Assembly (NCBI GenBank): GCA_948144175.1 | Contig: CANXME010002502.1 | Span: forward strand, 62,001 to 126,000 | Direction: 5' to 3' | From: Closterium sp. NIES-65 | Lineage: Eukaryota > Streptophyta > Zygnematophyceae > Desmidiales > Closteriaceae | DNA length: 64,000 nucleotides | Part shown: positions 1-11,173 of the stretch, piece by piece | Numbering within the stretch: position 1 is the first letter of the stretch | Layout: every line of letters starts with the position of its first letter | Program-made: the position numbers and the translations under genes | Notes under the pieces: model-generated | The model's input: only the letters and a program-made list of their open reading frames with translations | The model's database searches: none | What the model was told of the DNA's origin: nothing

Positions 1-97
1 TGCTGGGTTTCATGATCTTATTCCTCTTACTTGTTCTTCGAATACTAACCACTCCGCCGCTTGTCGCAGCTTCCTCAATAACTGCAACAAGTCTTGT

Positions 98-442
98 TTG
101 TCCGATCCTGCTCGACCAGGCGATTGTGTTGATCTCCACCGGAAGTTCCAGGGAGGAATGGATCTGCACTCAGATCTGCTGCGGGAAAGCACACGGGAAG
201 CTGTTTGTCGCTGCTGCAGAGCATGTCACCTCGGCACGCCATCTGCACGGTCAGGGAGAGCTTGGTGCTGTTACTCGGCTAACGAGGGAGAAAGAGAATC
301 TTCACACTGTCCGCAAGGAGTATGGGATTTAATGGCTCCAGAGAAACTTACCCTGGCGATAGCAGCTGGTTCGGCGTTGACTGCTCTGTTCTGTATCACC
401 TGCCTGTGGATGCGTAGAGGCGATCAAGGAGTTATTAAATGA
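98..442 (+). pseudogene. possible tail of LINE ORF1
   Basis: An open frame lies directly upstream of the endonuclease frame, and its TGA overlaps the ATG of ORF2 in the sequence ATGA (439-442). It contains a Cys/His-rich stretch (CRCCRACH) that could be a decayed CCHC knuckle such as plant L1 ORF1 proteins carry, and a hydrophobic segment near the end. I cannot align it to a known ORF1. Its position and the ATGA overlap are the only arguments, and the frame may be fortuitous. Confidence 0.35.
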
Positions 443-3400
443 GTACACGAAACACCCTGTCGCTTGCGGGCCTGAATGTTAACGGCCTGGGAGATTTCAC
501 AAAGTGGAAACGTACAACGACATGGATTAATAGCAGAAAAAAAGCAGATGTAATGGTTTTTTCAGATACGCGAATAGCAGATGATCACACTTACTAGCCT
601 TCTCTTAACCTCACCTCTCGAGCTGTCACCTCGTCTGTGACACGAGCTGGTGGTGTTGCAGTCCTGAGCCGGCGACCAGATCTATCTTTTCACAACCCAT
701 TAGCTCACCCCTTCGGACGTCTAGTTAAGGTGGAAGTCCACTGCTCGAACCTTCGCCTTACTTTAATAGCCACTTACCTTCCTGCAGACAAAGCCGAAAA
801 AAGAGCCTTCATTAGATTAGTACTTGGTCTGGTTATTAACCACATCCAGTCAGGCACTCACTTGCTCATCCTAGGAGATTTAAACACCATAGAAAATCCA
901 CTGCTTGACAAGACCTCCCGCCATGGATCAACAAGAGAAAACGACTTCCTCTATCATCACTGCAGAGATTTTGCTATCGCAGATGCTTTCCGCTTTCTCC
1001 ACCCAAATGATCGAGAATTTACCTTCTATTCGCAGGCGCATCAGGAGAGCACACGGATTGATCGAGCTCTGGTTTCTCAATCCCTGCTCCCATGCCTGAT
1101 GTCGGCTGAGCATGTTTCACCAGACGAGCAAGTCTCCGACCATGGTTTTGCCATCCGTGCAGTTTTCAAGCTTAAGTCGCAGTTGAAGTTGGGTCCGGGT
1201 GTTTGGCGTCTTCACCCTTCCCTGTTGGGGAGACCAGGGGCTAAAAAGAAAATCGAGGAAGTGGAGCGATTGATCACACAGAATGGAGGGGGGTTTGCGT
1301 CTCTCATCTCTCGCCTGAGCAACAGTCTGCGATCATATGCAAAAGAGGAAAGCAGGAGAATAAGGGCGACCATCAACCATCTCACTACAACGGTGGCTGC
1401 ATTGCGTCAGGAGGTCATGCAGAACCCCAAAGATCAAGCCCTGAAGAAACAGTTGGGGAGACGGGAGCAGCAACTTAAGGAATACTTCGCATGTCGGCAG
1501 GAGAGAATGCATACAATGGCTGGGATGGAGCTTGCACTGTTAGGGGAAGTCCCCTCGCCACATCTGTCAGCACGCATAAAGACACGGAAGGTCAAAACGT
1601 AGATAGCGGAGATATCGGTGCCAGGAGGGGTGGTGACAGAACCAAAGGGGATTCTGGAAGCAGCTGCAGGGTACTTCCGTAGCCTCTTCGGGGAGGACAA
1701 GCGGACAATGTCTTCAGATTGGTGTCCAGCGGCTGGGAAGAAGCTGCTGTATTCGGATGTGGAAAATCTACAGGCGGATTGGTCAGAAAAGGAAGTCAGG
1801 CAAGCGCTGAAGGAGATGGCAAGTAACAAGACGCCTGGGAAAGATGGGTTACCGAAGGAGGTGTTTGAGCTGCATTGGGACACGCTAGGGAAGCATGTTA
1901 TGGGGCTGGCTCGAGACTTCGCTCTCACCTCTATACTCCCGACCAGTGTGAAGGATGCGGTGACGATACTCCTGCACAAGAAAGGAGCAAAGGACCAGTT
2001 GGATAACTATCGTCCTATCATGCTCCTCAACATCAGCTACAAAGTGTTGGCGCGAGTCCTGGCGAGCAGAATTAAAAAATTTCTTCACAGAGTGATCTCA
2101 CCGGAGCAGTTCGGTTTTATTCCGGGGCGACGAATGTCAGATGCAGTGGGGCTGGTCGCTGATATCATTGATGCGGCCAAGAATGGGAGAGAAGACTGGT
2201 ATATGCTGCTGGTTGACTTCAAGAAGGCGTTTGACTCGGTGTCCCGCGACTTCATTTTTGACGTGATGGGGAAAATGGGTTTCCCGGCTCGGTTCGTCGG
2301 TTGGGTAAGAGGCCTGCGCACAAACACACGGACAAACCTCTTGATCAACGGCTGGATGGGAGATGCAGTGGAGGTGGTTTCAGGAGTAAGGCAGGGTTGC
2401 CCCTTAGCACCCTACCTCTTCCTCTGTGCGGTGGAGCCTCTGGCGCAGAAAGTGATAAAGCGGAAGATTGGAATCTCGCTCACCAGCTGCGTCGGTCAGA
2501 GGCTGGGCTACATTGGTTATGCAGATGACACGACTCTCCTGCTACAAGGAAAACAACAAATTGGGAAGGCGGAGGAGGTGTTAGAGGAGTTTAAAGAAAT
2601 CTCGGGATTAGAGACGAACAAGGGGAAGTCAGTGGTGATGCCTTTGGGAGCTAACTTGGGGAAAACGATTTGGCGGACCAACGGGTTTCGTTGGGCAGAC
2701 GCTGACGAAGCTGAGAGACTCCTTGGGGTGTGGATTACACCGAACGGAAGTTGTCACCCGACGTGGGATAAGGCGCTGCAAAAAATTGCTGGGAAAATGA
2801 CGCTGTGGCAGCCGCAATTCCTCCCGATTAAGGCTCGGACAGCGGTGATGGACGGGTACATACTGCCGATTGCTTGGTCCCAGGCTCAGGTTTATCCGCC
2901 GCCTGCGCAAACCTGGAGAGAGATCACGAAAATGACGCAGAATTTCATGTCAGCAAACAAGGTCTCATCGGAGAAATGCTTCAACCTCTCGAGCAAGGAA
3001 CTCCTGTTTACACCGGTACTGGAAGGGGGAGTGGGAGCGAAGAATCCTGAAGCGATGCTCACCTGCTTGACGGCGAGGAGGATTGGACTGATACTCACGG
3101 AGACGGATCAATTAAAGAGAGAGCTGATGCGGCAGGCGGCTGACCTGCCAAGAGGACTGGAAACATTCATGGCACATGAGAAGTTGTTGAAGGCATGGGA
3201 AGGGAAAAGCGAGCGCTGGAAGCTAGCTTGCGCAAATTTCATGCGGTCCCCGCTGGCAAAAACCACGGAGGAGCGAGAGGTTAAGGAGCTGCTGCTGGAG
3301 AGGATCACGTTTAACAGACATATTCTCATGAACGGAACAACGCCAGTAGGAGGGCAGAAAGCGGCGACAAGGCTTCTGAACGTCAGACTTGGAGATCTTG

Positions 3401-4360
3401 TCGGGAGAGATGCAGAAGGGAAAGGGGTGCTGAAGAGCCTTGAAACCCTAGAGAGAGAGAGCTGCGGGGGAAGGACTCGGCAAACCTTGCGCTCAAGGCT
3501 TTTGCGGCTGCGCCAGAATCGTGGAAGAACCGGCTCATCTCGGCTGATCTTCCGAACATGAGTTTTGTGAACGAGTATGAGGTGAGAAGAGGCGGCCCTT
3601 TGCAGCTCCGGAGGAAGCTGTTGGCGGATGGAATACCGGTTCCGTTGCGGTCGCTCCGGAAACACTGGAAACATGGCAACGGTGGAAAGAACAAGCGGGA
3701 GAAATGGGCAAGTCGGTGGGGCGACACCATTGATTCGGAAAGGGCAGTCCGGATTCGTGAGTCGCTGGTCACCCCAAGTCGACCGAGGGACGTCCTGCTG
3801 CGAATACACTGCCTCAACCTACAAGTGGGGGAAAGACTGGAATTCTCAGTAGCAAACCAGTCTGCCCGCATTGTGGGGGGTTTGAGACACTGGAGCACTG
3901 TCTTGTGGAGTGCCCGAAAATTCAGGGGGTGGTTTCGGCGGTCTAAAAAGCATTGCGGGTGATCAACCCTGGAAGGAAAGGAGACACACTTGGCGAGTGG
4001 CTGTTTGGCAAGGAGGGGTCCCAGTCAGCATTTCCCGAGGCCTCATTGGTTGCGATTGCCCTGCACAAGTTGTGGGCGGAAAGATGTGAGGGAGCCTTCA
4101 GGGGCTGTAAATTCTGCATGCGGAGAGTCCTCCTGAGGATTGAGTCTGCCCTTCGCATGCATGTTAACGTTTACGTGCGTGCCTCGGCAACAAGGATGCA
4201 GCAGCGAGGGAAAGTTCAGCAGGCCAGGTGGCAGAAAGTGACGGGGCAAGAACGTGATCTTCTCAATCGCATCAGAGTACTGGACGGCAGAAGTTGGAAG
4301 TGGTCAAACAGTTTCGCGGCAATTTGGGGCAAACCTCGCAGGCCCCGGATCCATGTCTGA
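439..4360 (+). pseudogene. LINE ORF2: endonuclease-reverse transcriptase, broken
   Basis: ORF2 would nick target DNA and reverse-transcribe the element RNA. The endonuclease occupies about 439-1200, with the motifs NVNGLG, GDLN, RIDRAL and SDHGF in the family order. The reverse transcriptase follows (about 1780-2700) with the LLVDFKKAFDSV box, the RQGCPLAPYLF box and GYADDTTLL. The frame starting at 439 is interrupted by TAG at 595-597 and TAG at 1600-1602. The frame shifts near 3455, again near 3850, and there is a further TAA near 3943. In the third frame a knuckle CPHCGGFETLEHCLVEC (about 3854-3925) is followed by the usual C-terminal extension, ending at 4360. The continuity of motifs shows one former gene. 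Confidence 0.92.
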
Positions 4361-4458
4361 GGACAGAATTCTCTGAGGCGGGACTTCCTGTCTCCAATGC
4401 ACAGTTACGACTGTTTATGCGTTGTACACTTGTGTTCTGCTGTATAATTCATATAAGC

Positions 4459-4478
4459 AAAAAAAAAAAAAAAAAAAT
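4459..4478 (+). other. LINE poly(A) tail
   Basis: A run of 20 A residues marks the 3' end of the LINE. The next bases match the RNase H/RT junction of the copia elements, read on the minus strand, which fixes the insertion point. Confidence 0.9.
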
Positions 4479-7400
4479 AACTAGCCCCATGCCCGACGTA
4501 CTGCACAGGTAGCGCAACACCCTCTTCGCTGCAGCCATGTGCTCTGGTCGGTGTCTCCCAGGAGCAACATAGCGTGCCAAGATGCTAAGAGGGTATGCTC
4601 GGTCAGGTCGTGTGCAGGTCATCAGGTACATGAGGCAGCCAACAAGCTCTGGGTACGGGCCACTCGGCTCTACGGACTCATCCGAAGGCAGAGCTGAGAG
4701 CGAGTGGCGAGTAGACAGAGGAGTGGCCTGAGGCGAGGAGTACGTGAAGCCGAAGCGGTGAAGGACCTGCTGCACCATGTGTGACTGAGTCAGGGTAATG
4801 GTGCGCTGTGCTCTGTCCCGGGTGATCTGCAAGCCAAGGTAGCTGCGCAGTTCACCCAGGTCTGTGCACTTGTGTCTCTTCTGCAGCTCGAACTTCACGT
4901 GGGCGAGTCCAGCAGTGTCAGCTGTGGCAAAGACCAAGTCGTCGACGTACACGAGGATGTAGAACGGCGGCAAAGAGGTGTCGGTGCGCAGCAAAGTCGA
5001 CAAGCTCAGCAACTAAGGCAGACGCAGCAGTGGACTCAAAGGAAGGGTCAGTGACAACAGTAGCCAGGAGACGCGTGACAGTAGGACTGGCAGCACAAAG
5101 AGAGTCAGACTCCGGGTCAGCAAGAACAGGAAGAGAGGACTCAGGAGGAGACGGCAACGGGACACGCAGAGGAGCAGTGGAAGGACGCAGTGCCATCTGG
5201 TGTGTGCCTGGGACAGCAGGAGGACGCGGACGCGGAACACGACTACTAGTGGGAGCAGCACGAACAGGTGACGCAGGACGAGAGGCAGGCTCACGACGCT
5301 CAGCAAGACCTCCAGTAGGACCAGTTTAGGGAGAAGGAGCAGGTAGGGGAGAGGCGGGGTGTAACAGTGACCGCGACTGGACAGGCTGTGGACACTCTAA
5401 GGGAGGAGCAGGACCAGTAGAGGGCGGGAGACCAGGAACTTGCTCAAGGAGCGGAACGAAGTATAGCCTCGGCCGCGCAGCGCCTCCAGAATCAGCAGGG
5501 ACAGCACCAGTACCCCCAGCAGCAGCACCATCGCCAGCAGCACCTCCAGCTCCAACAGCGCCAACTCCATCACCCTCAGAAGCACCAGCGCCAGCAGCAC
5601 CACCAGCGCCAACACCCCCAGCAGCTCCAGCTCCAGCAGCTCCAGCAGCACCAACTCCAGGAGCTCCAGCAGCACCAACTCCAGCAGGACCGTCAGCTCC
5701 AGTAGCACCCCCACTCCCAGTAGCTCCAGTACTGCCAGTACGAGCACCTCCATAACCAGGGGCTCCAGTAACTCTAGTGCCGACCCCAGGGTCAGAAGTA
5801 ACAGCATCACCTCCAGCTCCAGCAGCACGGCTCCAGCGCTGGGCAAACCACTCGCGCAGCTCCTGCGGAGAGAGTAGCTCCCACCTCGACGAAGCACCAC
5901 CAGAGGCCACACGAGTAGACCCAGCACCCCCAGGCTCCGCACCCCCAGGCTCAGCACCCCCAGGCTCAGCACCTCCAGGCTCCGCACCCCAAGGCTCCGC
6001 ACCCCTTGGCTCAGCACCCCCAGACTCAGCACCCCCAGGCTCCGCACCCCCAGGCTCAGCACCCCCAGACTTAGCACCCCCAGGCTCAGCACCCCTAGCA
6101 GCACCAGAGTTAACAGCTACCTTGACAGGCTCGACTGCGTCTGCCTGGGACACACCTGACGCGGCAGGACCCTGAGGGGGAAGGGGGTCGACCAGGGGAG
6201 GACCTGGCGCAAGGAAGAGCGGCGGCGGGGGGAGGGGCGCAGTGCGGTAGGGGAAGAGACGATAGTAAGGCACCGACTCGTCAAACGTGACGTCCTGGGA
6301 GGACAGAACACGACGCGAGGTGGGGTGGTAAAACTGCCAACCAGGCGCGTCAGGGGGGAAGCCAAGGAAGATGCAGGGAACAGCACGGGGGGACAGCTTG
6401 TCCGCAGACAAGTCGCGGACAAACGCCCGAGATCCCTAGACACGGAACGCAGACGCATCGCCAACCTTCCCCGTCCACCTCAGGGTGGGGGAGGTCTCCG
6501 GCAAGGAGAATCGGGGCTGAAGGTTGATATGATGCGCTGCGTACCGAACCATAAACGGCCACAGAAAATGGGAAGTTGCCGCATGGATCATGGACGTACG
6601 AGCGACGTCCATGACCATGCCAATGCGGCGCTCAGCAATCCCATTTTTCTGTGGAGAGGCCGGAAGCGTGAAGGTCTGGCGGATGCCATGTGCACGACAG
6701 AAGGCTCCCAGAAGGGAAGAGGAAAACTCTCCGCCTCTGTCAGAGTGCAGACGCAGAACAGGAAAGTCCGAGCCGAAACTCTCTCTGAGCTGGAGACGAG
6801 CTGCGCGGATCCAGTCGATCAACACCTCAGTGACGTCACCCTTGCTGCGCAACGGGGACACCGTGGTGTAACGCGAGTAGTCGTCAACCACCAACAGGAA
6901 GTAACGCTCGTGACCCTGGCCACGGACGCGGGCGGGGCCCCACACGTCCATGTGAAGAGGCTACAGTGGAGCCTCTGTCGGAGGAAACTCGGAGGAGTGA
7001 GGGGCGGCGCGCTGTCGCCCCTCGACGCAGGGAACGCAGGTCGGGGCAGGCCCCGGAGGGAGGGGAGGGAGGGACCGGGGGAGACCAGAGACAAGGACAC
7101 GGGAGGCCATGCCTCGGTGACGAGGCAGGGAGGGGTGACCAAGGCGGTGGTGCCAAAGGAGAGTCTGGTGGGACAGGAGACGACACGAGCAGGGAGCAGA
7201 CTCAAGGCCAGACCTGGACGCTGCAGCAAACACCTGACTCGACGCAGCTACCTAACCAGACTCAGCAACCGGAGGAGACTCAGTAGTCAGAGTGTACAGG
7301 CTTGACCCCGGCCGACGGGTAAACGTGGCCAAGTGTCGGCCCGTCCGAGCACACGTACAGTGGGTCACCCGCTGACTCGCAGGAGTGAACTGGTCAACTC

Positions 7401-8028
7401 CCCTATCCTGTAGATCAGCTTCACTCACCAAGTTAGTAGAGAATGAGGGGAGATAGAGACCTGACAGGGTGCCAGAGGGGGCTGCCGGACACGGTAAGAC
7501 AGTGGAGAAACGAGCAAGGACAGGACCCCCAGAGGGCTCCGCCAGGGAGACTGCAACCGGCCGACTAAGCGGCGTAAGCGTGGTGCGGTCTCGAAAGAAG
7601 GAGCGGGAAGCACCCAAGTCAAGGGTGAAGGTGTGTAAGGCCTGAGCCGACGTGGTACCTGAGAGAGCAGACTCACCAGCACCTGGAGCAGCAGACGCAC
7701 TAGCACCTAGAGCAGCAGCCTCGCTAGCACCTAGAGCAGCAGCCTCAATGCTCGGGTCAGGCGGAACAGACAGGTAACAGTCACCCTCATCACTAGTAGA
7801 CGTAGCATACATGGCAGCAAGAATAGCATCATAGTCAAGATCAAAGATAGCAACCCCCGCCCTAGACAGCTCTCCCCAGCGAGGGATCTCAGTGGCGTCA
7901 GGGAACTGGTGACGCCAAGCGTCCGTCAGGCGGCCGAAGCAGCGCTGGGTGTAGTGCGAGCCCCCGCACTTCTCACCAGCGCGGTCGCCGGTACGGAGGA
8001 CGTAGGTCCAGGGATCAGTACCCCCACC
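4479..8028 (-). pseudogene. copia A pol (PR-IN-spacer-partial RT), broken
   Basis: Read leftwards, this encodes a Cys/His motif whose first Cys is Trp, a protease with DLGAS in place of DSGAS, the integrase HHCC region (WHHRLGHPS, CVPCVEG), and an integrase core with HMDVWGP, SDRGGEF and NGIAER. A Pro/Gly/Glu-rich spacer follows (6411-5326), with EPGGA repeats and an SPQELREWF motif. The frame then jumps to the YVDD half of RT (5012-4479). Stops occur near 7252, 6961, 6436 and 5326. The RT fingers (roughly 290 codons) are missing. It cannot make active enzymes. Confidence 0.9.
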
Positions 8029-9139
8029 TCACTGACGCCCAGCGTACCACTCACGAAGCTGCTGGGGGGACGGGGTCTCACGAGTGCGCTGCTGCCGCTG
8101 GCGCTGACCACCACCTAAGCGGCCCCGCTGCGCAGAGCCACCCCGAATAGCTCCACCTCCTCCGCCGCCACCTCCGCCACCGCCGCCACCGCCTCCTCCT
8201 CCGCTCCCACCGCCACCGCCGCTGCCGCCTCCGCCGCCAACGCCGCCACCAAAGCCCCCCCCCCCGCCACCACTCGCACCACCACCGCCACTCCCTCCGC
8301 CTCCTCCACCTCCACCTCCACCGCCCCCGCCAGCCCCTCCAGTGCCCTTGCCTCCCTTGCCCTTGCCGGTGCGGCGTCGCTCGTCAGGGGCAGACGCAGC
8401 GCCGACCGACTCGATGCCAACGAAGTCGACGGTAGCACAAGAGGCAATAGAGGGCAAAAGGGGGGAGGGGGAGCACCCCTCAAAGACAGGGGCACGGGGG
8501 TCACCTCTAGAGGCTCCTACAGCGAGTATACTCTTCTCAGCTGCCAGGAGGCGCTCCTCAAGGAGATCAACGGTGAGTGTGGTGGGGCAAACAGAGAGGA
8601 AGTGGTCCCTGACCGAGCGAAGGGAGTCAGGGAGCCGGGTGACTATGTAGTAGAGGGTGATGTACATGGGGGGGGGGGTTCTTGGCGTAGAACTCAGCAG
8701 GAAGCGCAGCGCGGTAGCGGGTGTCACAAGTGCGAAGGTGCGTAACGAGGTCAGCGACTGTGGGAAAGGCGGCGAGGTCACGAAACAGGTACGGCAGTAT
8801 GAGACGGCTAAGAGCAGCAGTGGCAGGGGAAGAGTAGCGTGCAACTACAGCGTCGTACAAGGTCTTAGCACTCTTGTACTGACTAAAGTGTGAACGCTCA
8901 GCGGTCGGTAAGTGGCGACGCACAGCAAGACGAGCAGCAGCATCGCGCGTGGCCCACTGTGAGCGAACACTGCTGTCACCATCAGCAGGCGGGGCAGGAG
9001 AGGCACCAGAGGTGAGATCGAGCAGGGAGAGTCCGTCTGCCCTATCGCACTGTAGGAAAAGCTGTAGGATATCGACCCAGACCTCGAAGTCAACAGCACG
9101 ACCCTCAGCATCAAAGGTAAGGACACGGGGGGTAGCCAT
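8029..9139 (-). pseudogene. copia A gag, frameshifted
   Basis: Gag would form the cytoplasmic particle that packages element RNA. It starts with MATPRVLTFDAEG at 9139, the same start as in B and E. About 155 codons in, the frame is lost at a run of 11 C (sense strand; 8668-8678 on the plus strand), where 10 would keep frame. It resumes in another frame with a Gly-rich region and the motif SPQQLREWY. A TGA ends it at 8029, just before the Cys/His motif. Confidence 0.88.
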
Positions 9140-9179
9140 GACAGCAGTGGTCTAGTAGGGAGGGCTCTCACCAGTCCGG

Positions 9180-9980
9180 GTGGGTAGGGCCGGGGCGCGC
9201 CGGGAGGAACAGGGCTGCAACAGCGGTGGCAGCGGCTCGGCTGTGGCAGTGGCGGCTCGACGGCGGCCTCGGCGGCTCGGCGGCTCGGCTGCAGGCGGCT
9301 CGAAGGCGGCCTCGACGGCTCGACGGCGGCCTCGGCGGCTTGGCGGCTCGGCTGCTGGGCGGCTCGGCGGTTCGGCGGTTCGGCGGCTCGGCTTCTCGGC
9401 GGCTCTGCTGCTCGGCGGCTCGGCTGCTCGGTTGTTCGGGTGCTTGGCGGCTCGGTAGTGAAGGGGCCAGGGAGGGGCCGAAAGGGGGCTGCGACGGGGC
9501 CGCAAGGGGCGGCGACGGGGCCGCTAAGGGCGGCGACGAGGCCGCTAGAGGGTGGCGACGGGGCCGGGAAGGGCGGCGACAGGGGCCGCTAGGGGCGGCG
9601 ACGGGGCCGCGAAGTTGGGCGACAGGGCCGCGAGGGGCGGCGACGGGGCCACGAGGGGCGGCGACGGGGCCGCGAAGGGGCCGCGAGGGGCCTGGAAGGG
9701 CGGCGACGGGGCCGCTAGGGGCGGCGACGGGGCTGCGAAGGGGCCACGAGGGGCCTGGAAGGGCGGCGACGGGGCCGCTAGGGGCGGCGACGTGGCCGCG
9801 AAGGGGCCGCGAGGGGCCTGGAAGGGCGGCAACGTGGCCGGTAGGGGCGGTGACGGGGCCGCGAAGGGGCCTCGAGGGGCCTAGAAGGGCGGCGACGGGG
9901 CCGCTAGGGGTGGCTACGGGGCCGCTAAGGGTGGCGCGAGGGGCCGTGAGAGGGGGCCTCTAGGAGGGCTCGACAAGAGG
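9180..9980 (-). repeat. GC-rich minisatellite leader of copia A
   Basis: Between primer site and gag lie two tandem arrays. Units near ggcggctcgg fill 9225-9460, and units near gggcggcgacggggccgc fill 9478-9940, some grouped into a higher-order unit of about 54 bases (9660-9860). I find no CAT on the plus strand between gag and the primer site, so the sense leader of about 940 bases has no AUG. Open frames on the opposite strand are by-products of this composition. Confidence 0.85.
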
Positions 9981-10053
9981 GCGGCCCACGGGGCGCGCCT
10001 CGGGCAGGGGCGACTCGCGCTCCGGTCAGAAAAAAAAGTCGATTTTCAGTGGT

Positions 10054-10094
10054 GGGCCCTAGGAAGTTCCCACTAGGGAACCTGCTCTATACCA
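10054..10094 (-). promoter_or_regulatory. copia A primer binding site, hairpin and GGGCCC
   Basis: Sense order from the LTR is a TGGTATAGAGC primer site (10084-10094), then a perfect 6-bp hairpin (gttcccactagggaac, 10066-10081), then GGGCCC (10054-10059). The primer site resembles the initiator-Met tRNA site TGGTATCAGAGC, with one base lost. The hairpin and GGGCCC recur in the other copia elements. Confidence 0.75.
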
Positions 10095-10219
10095 TTTGAG
10101 AATTGAGGAATGAATCAACTAGGAAAGAGGCGGGTACAAGTAGGAAAACCTAGAAATGTTGTACCCCATATTGTCTACCCCACTAGAGCCTACACAGACT
10201 ATAGCATATACGTTTGACA
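10095..10219 (-). repeat. 5' LTR of copia A
   Basis: A short LTR of about 125 bp ending TTTGACA on the plus strand, next to the primer site. It shares the TAGTGGGGTA and GTTGTACCCCAT blocks with the other copia LTRs but is otherwise its own type. Confidence 0.8.
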
Positions 10220-10618
10220 TTCTTCGCACTGAACATGCTAATTAACACGCTAATGAACACACTCACAAACACGCTAACGAATACGCTAATAACAAGCTCA
10301 CGAACAGGCTAACGAACACGCCGCATAAGCAAGGACCAATCTCGCTCCTGGCAGCGCGAGAAGCCACTCGCTCGAACTCATGAGCAACTGCCATTTCGAA
10401 TGGCAGCCAATCAGAAACTCCAAAACAGCTCGCTCAAAACCAAAAAGTCAGACTCACTCCTTGAACGCCACCAACCGCTCCCAATGGTCAAGACCAGCCT
10501 ATACTTCACATCGGTTGTACCAGACTCACCGCTCCATTCAGCTGCAGTTACAGAATCTGAATCATAACCTCGGCAGGTTGAATTACAGAAAATGTATTTT
10601 TGTAATCAACACATCGTT
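10220..10618. other. unassigned stretch with a degenerate AACACGCTAACG repeat
   Basis: No gene is recognisable. From about 10238 to 10325 there is a degenerate tandem repeat of about 11-12 bases (variants of cgctaacgaacacg). The remainder may be decayed gypsy G1 sequence, since the G1 RT fragment begins at its right edge. Confidence 0.5.
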
Positions 10619-10835
10619 GGTAGTGCGCAGCTGATAGTACCCCTGTGCGAGGTCGAATGCGCTAAACTATTGGGCACAGTGGAGACGATCAAACAGAACC
10701 TCAATGAGAGGATAAGGATATATGTTCTTGATTGTGATCTTGTTCAAGGCGTGATAGTCAACGCATTTACGTAGACCTCCGCCCTTCTTATTTACAAATA
10801 AGATTGGTGCTCTGTATGGTGATGCACTTGGTTTA
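10619..10835 (-). pseudogene. gypsy G1 reverse transcriptase fragment
   Basis: Read on the minus strand this gives [19 protein letters not shown], then ALNKITIKN and FDLAQGYYQL with one stop, the start of a Ty3/gypsy RT domain. The piece is cut at its right by copia B. Removing B and one copy of GTTTA joins it in frame to 16977, which encodes the segment just before RT. Confidence 0.88.
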
Positions 10836-10962
10836 TGTGAAACAAGTAAACAGGAATGAGAATGACTAAGGAAAGATTGGGTACAAATACAACCCTAGAA
10901 ACCCTGTACCCCATATGTGCTACCCCACTATAGCCTACAGCAACTGTCATATAAATCTGACA
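10836..10962 (-). repeat. 3' LTR of copia B
   Basis: 127 bp, starting TGTGAAACAAG and ending ATCTGACA on the plus strand. It is followed by the conserved CACCCCCATAGG block, which in sense is the purine-rich tract before the LTR. Confidence 0.93.
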
Positions 10963-11173
10963 CACCCCCATAGGCAAAGTGGGGAAGAACAAGGGGTCAT
11001 AAGACCAGTCAAGTAAAGCAAAGCAGAGCAAGCTCAGGGTGGATCACAACGTCACCACACAGTCCGAGCACAAGAGCAGGGCCAGTGGCCAGTTCACATG
11101 CAGGAGTACAGACATATATATATAAAACTAGACAAGCAAGAGCAGGTATATATATGTCACAGTACAAGTAAAG

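Larger units (their letters stand above)
1..4478 (+). mobile_element. L1-like non-LTR retrotransposon (LINE-1), 5' end outside window
   Basis: This is a LINE of the L1 type. It carries an APE-like endonuclease, a reverse transcriptase with a YADD box and a C-terminal Cys/His knuckle, and it ends in a 20-base A tract at 4459-4478. Immediately after the tract the sequence becomes the RNase H/RT region of copia A, so the LINE inserted into A and removed or displaced A's 3' end. The 5' end and the left target duplication lie outside the window. The coding region carries stops and frameshifts, so it is a dead copy. A shorter relative is at 26193-27452 on the other strand. Confidence 0.93.
4479..10219 (-). 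mobile_element. Ty1/copia element A, truncated and internally deleted
   Basis: This minus-strand copia element runs from its 5' LTR (10095-10219) through leader, gag, protease, integrase and spacer to the middle of RT, where the LINE interrupts it. RNase H and the 3' LTR are not in the window. A large internal deletion near 5000 joins the region before RT to the RT palm, removing the RT fingers. The join has short similarity (gcag-caaa), as expected of end-joining or slippage. Several point stops are present. It is most similar to B and E but has its own LTR sequence. Confidence 0.93.

Noticed and set aside
5930-6110. Regular 15-base repeats that look like a CRISPR-type array (also 20890-21080, 43510-43740, 55560-55710)
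   Set aside because: The repeats are contiguous without unique spacers and encode EPGGA pentapeptides in the sense frame of pol.
9226-9963. Gly/Ala/Arg-rich plus-strand frames over the copia leaders (also 15834-16649 and 46888-47748)
   Set aside because: They are antisense to minisatellite leaders, with no start context and no conservation between copies beyond the repeat.
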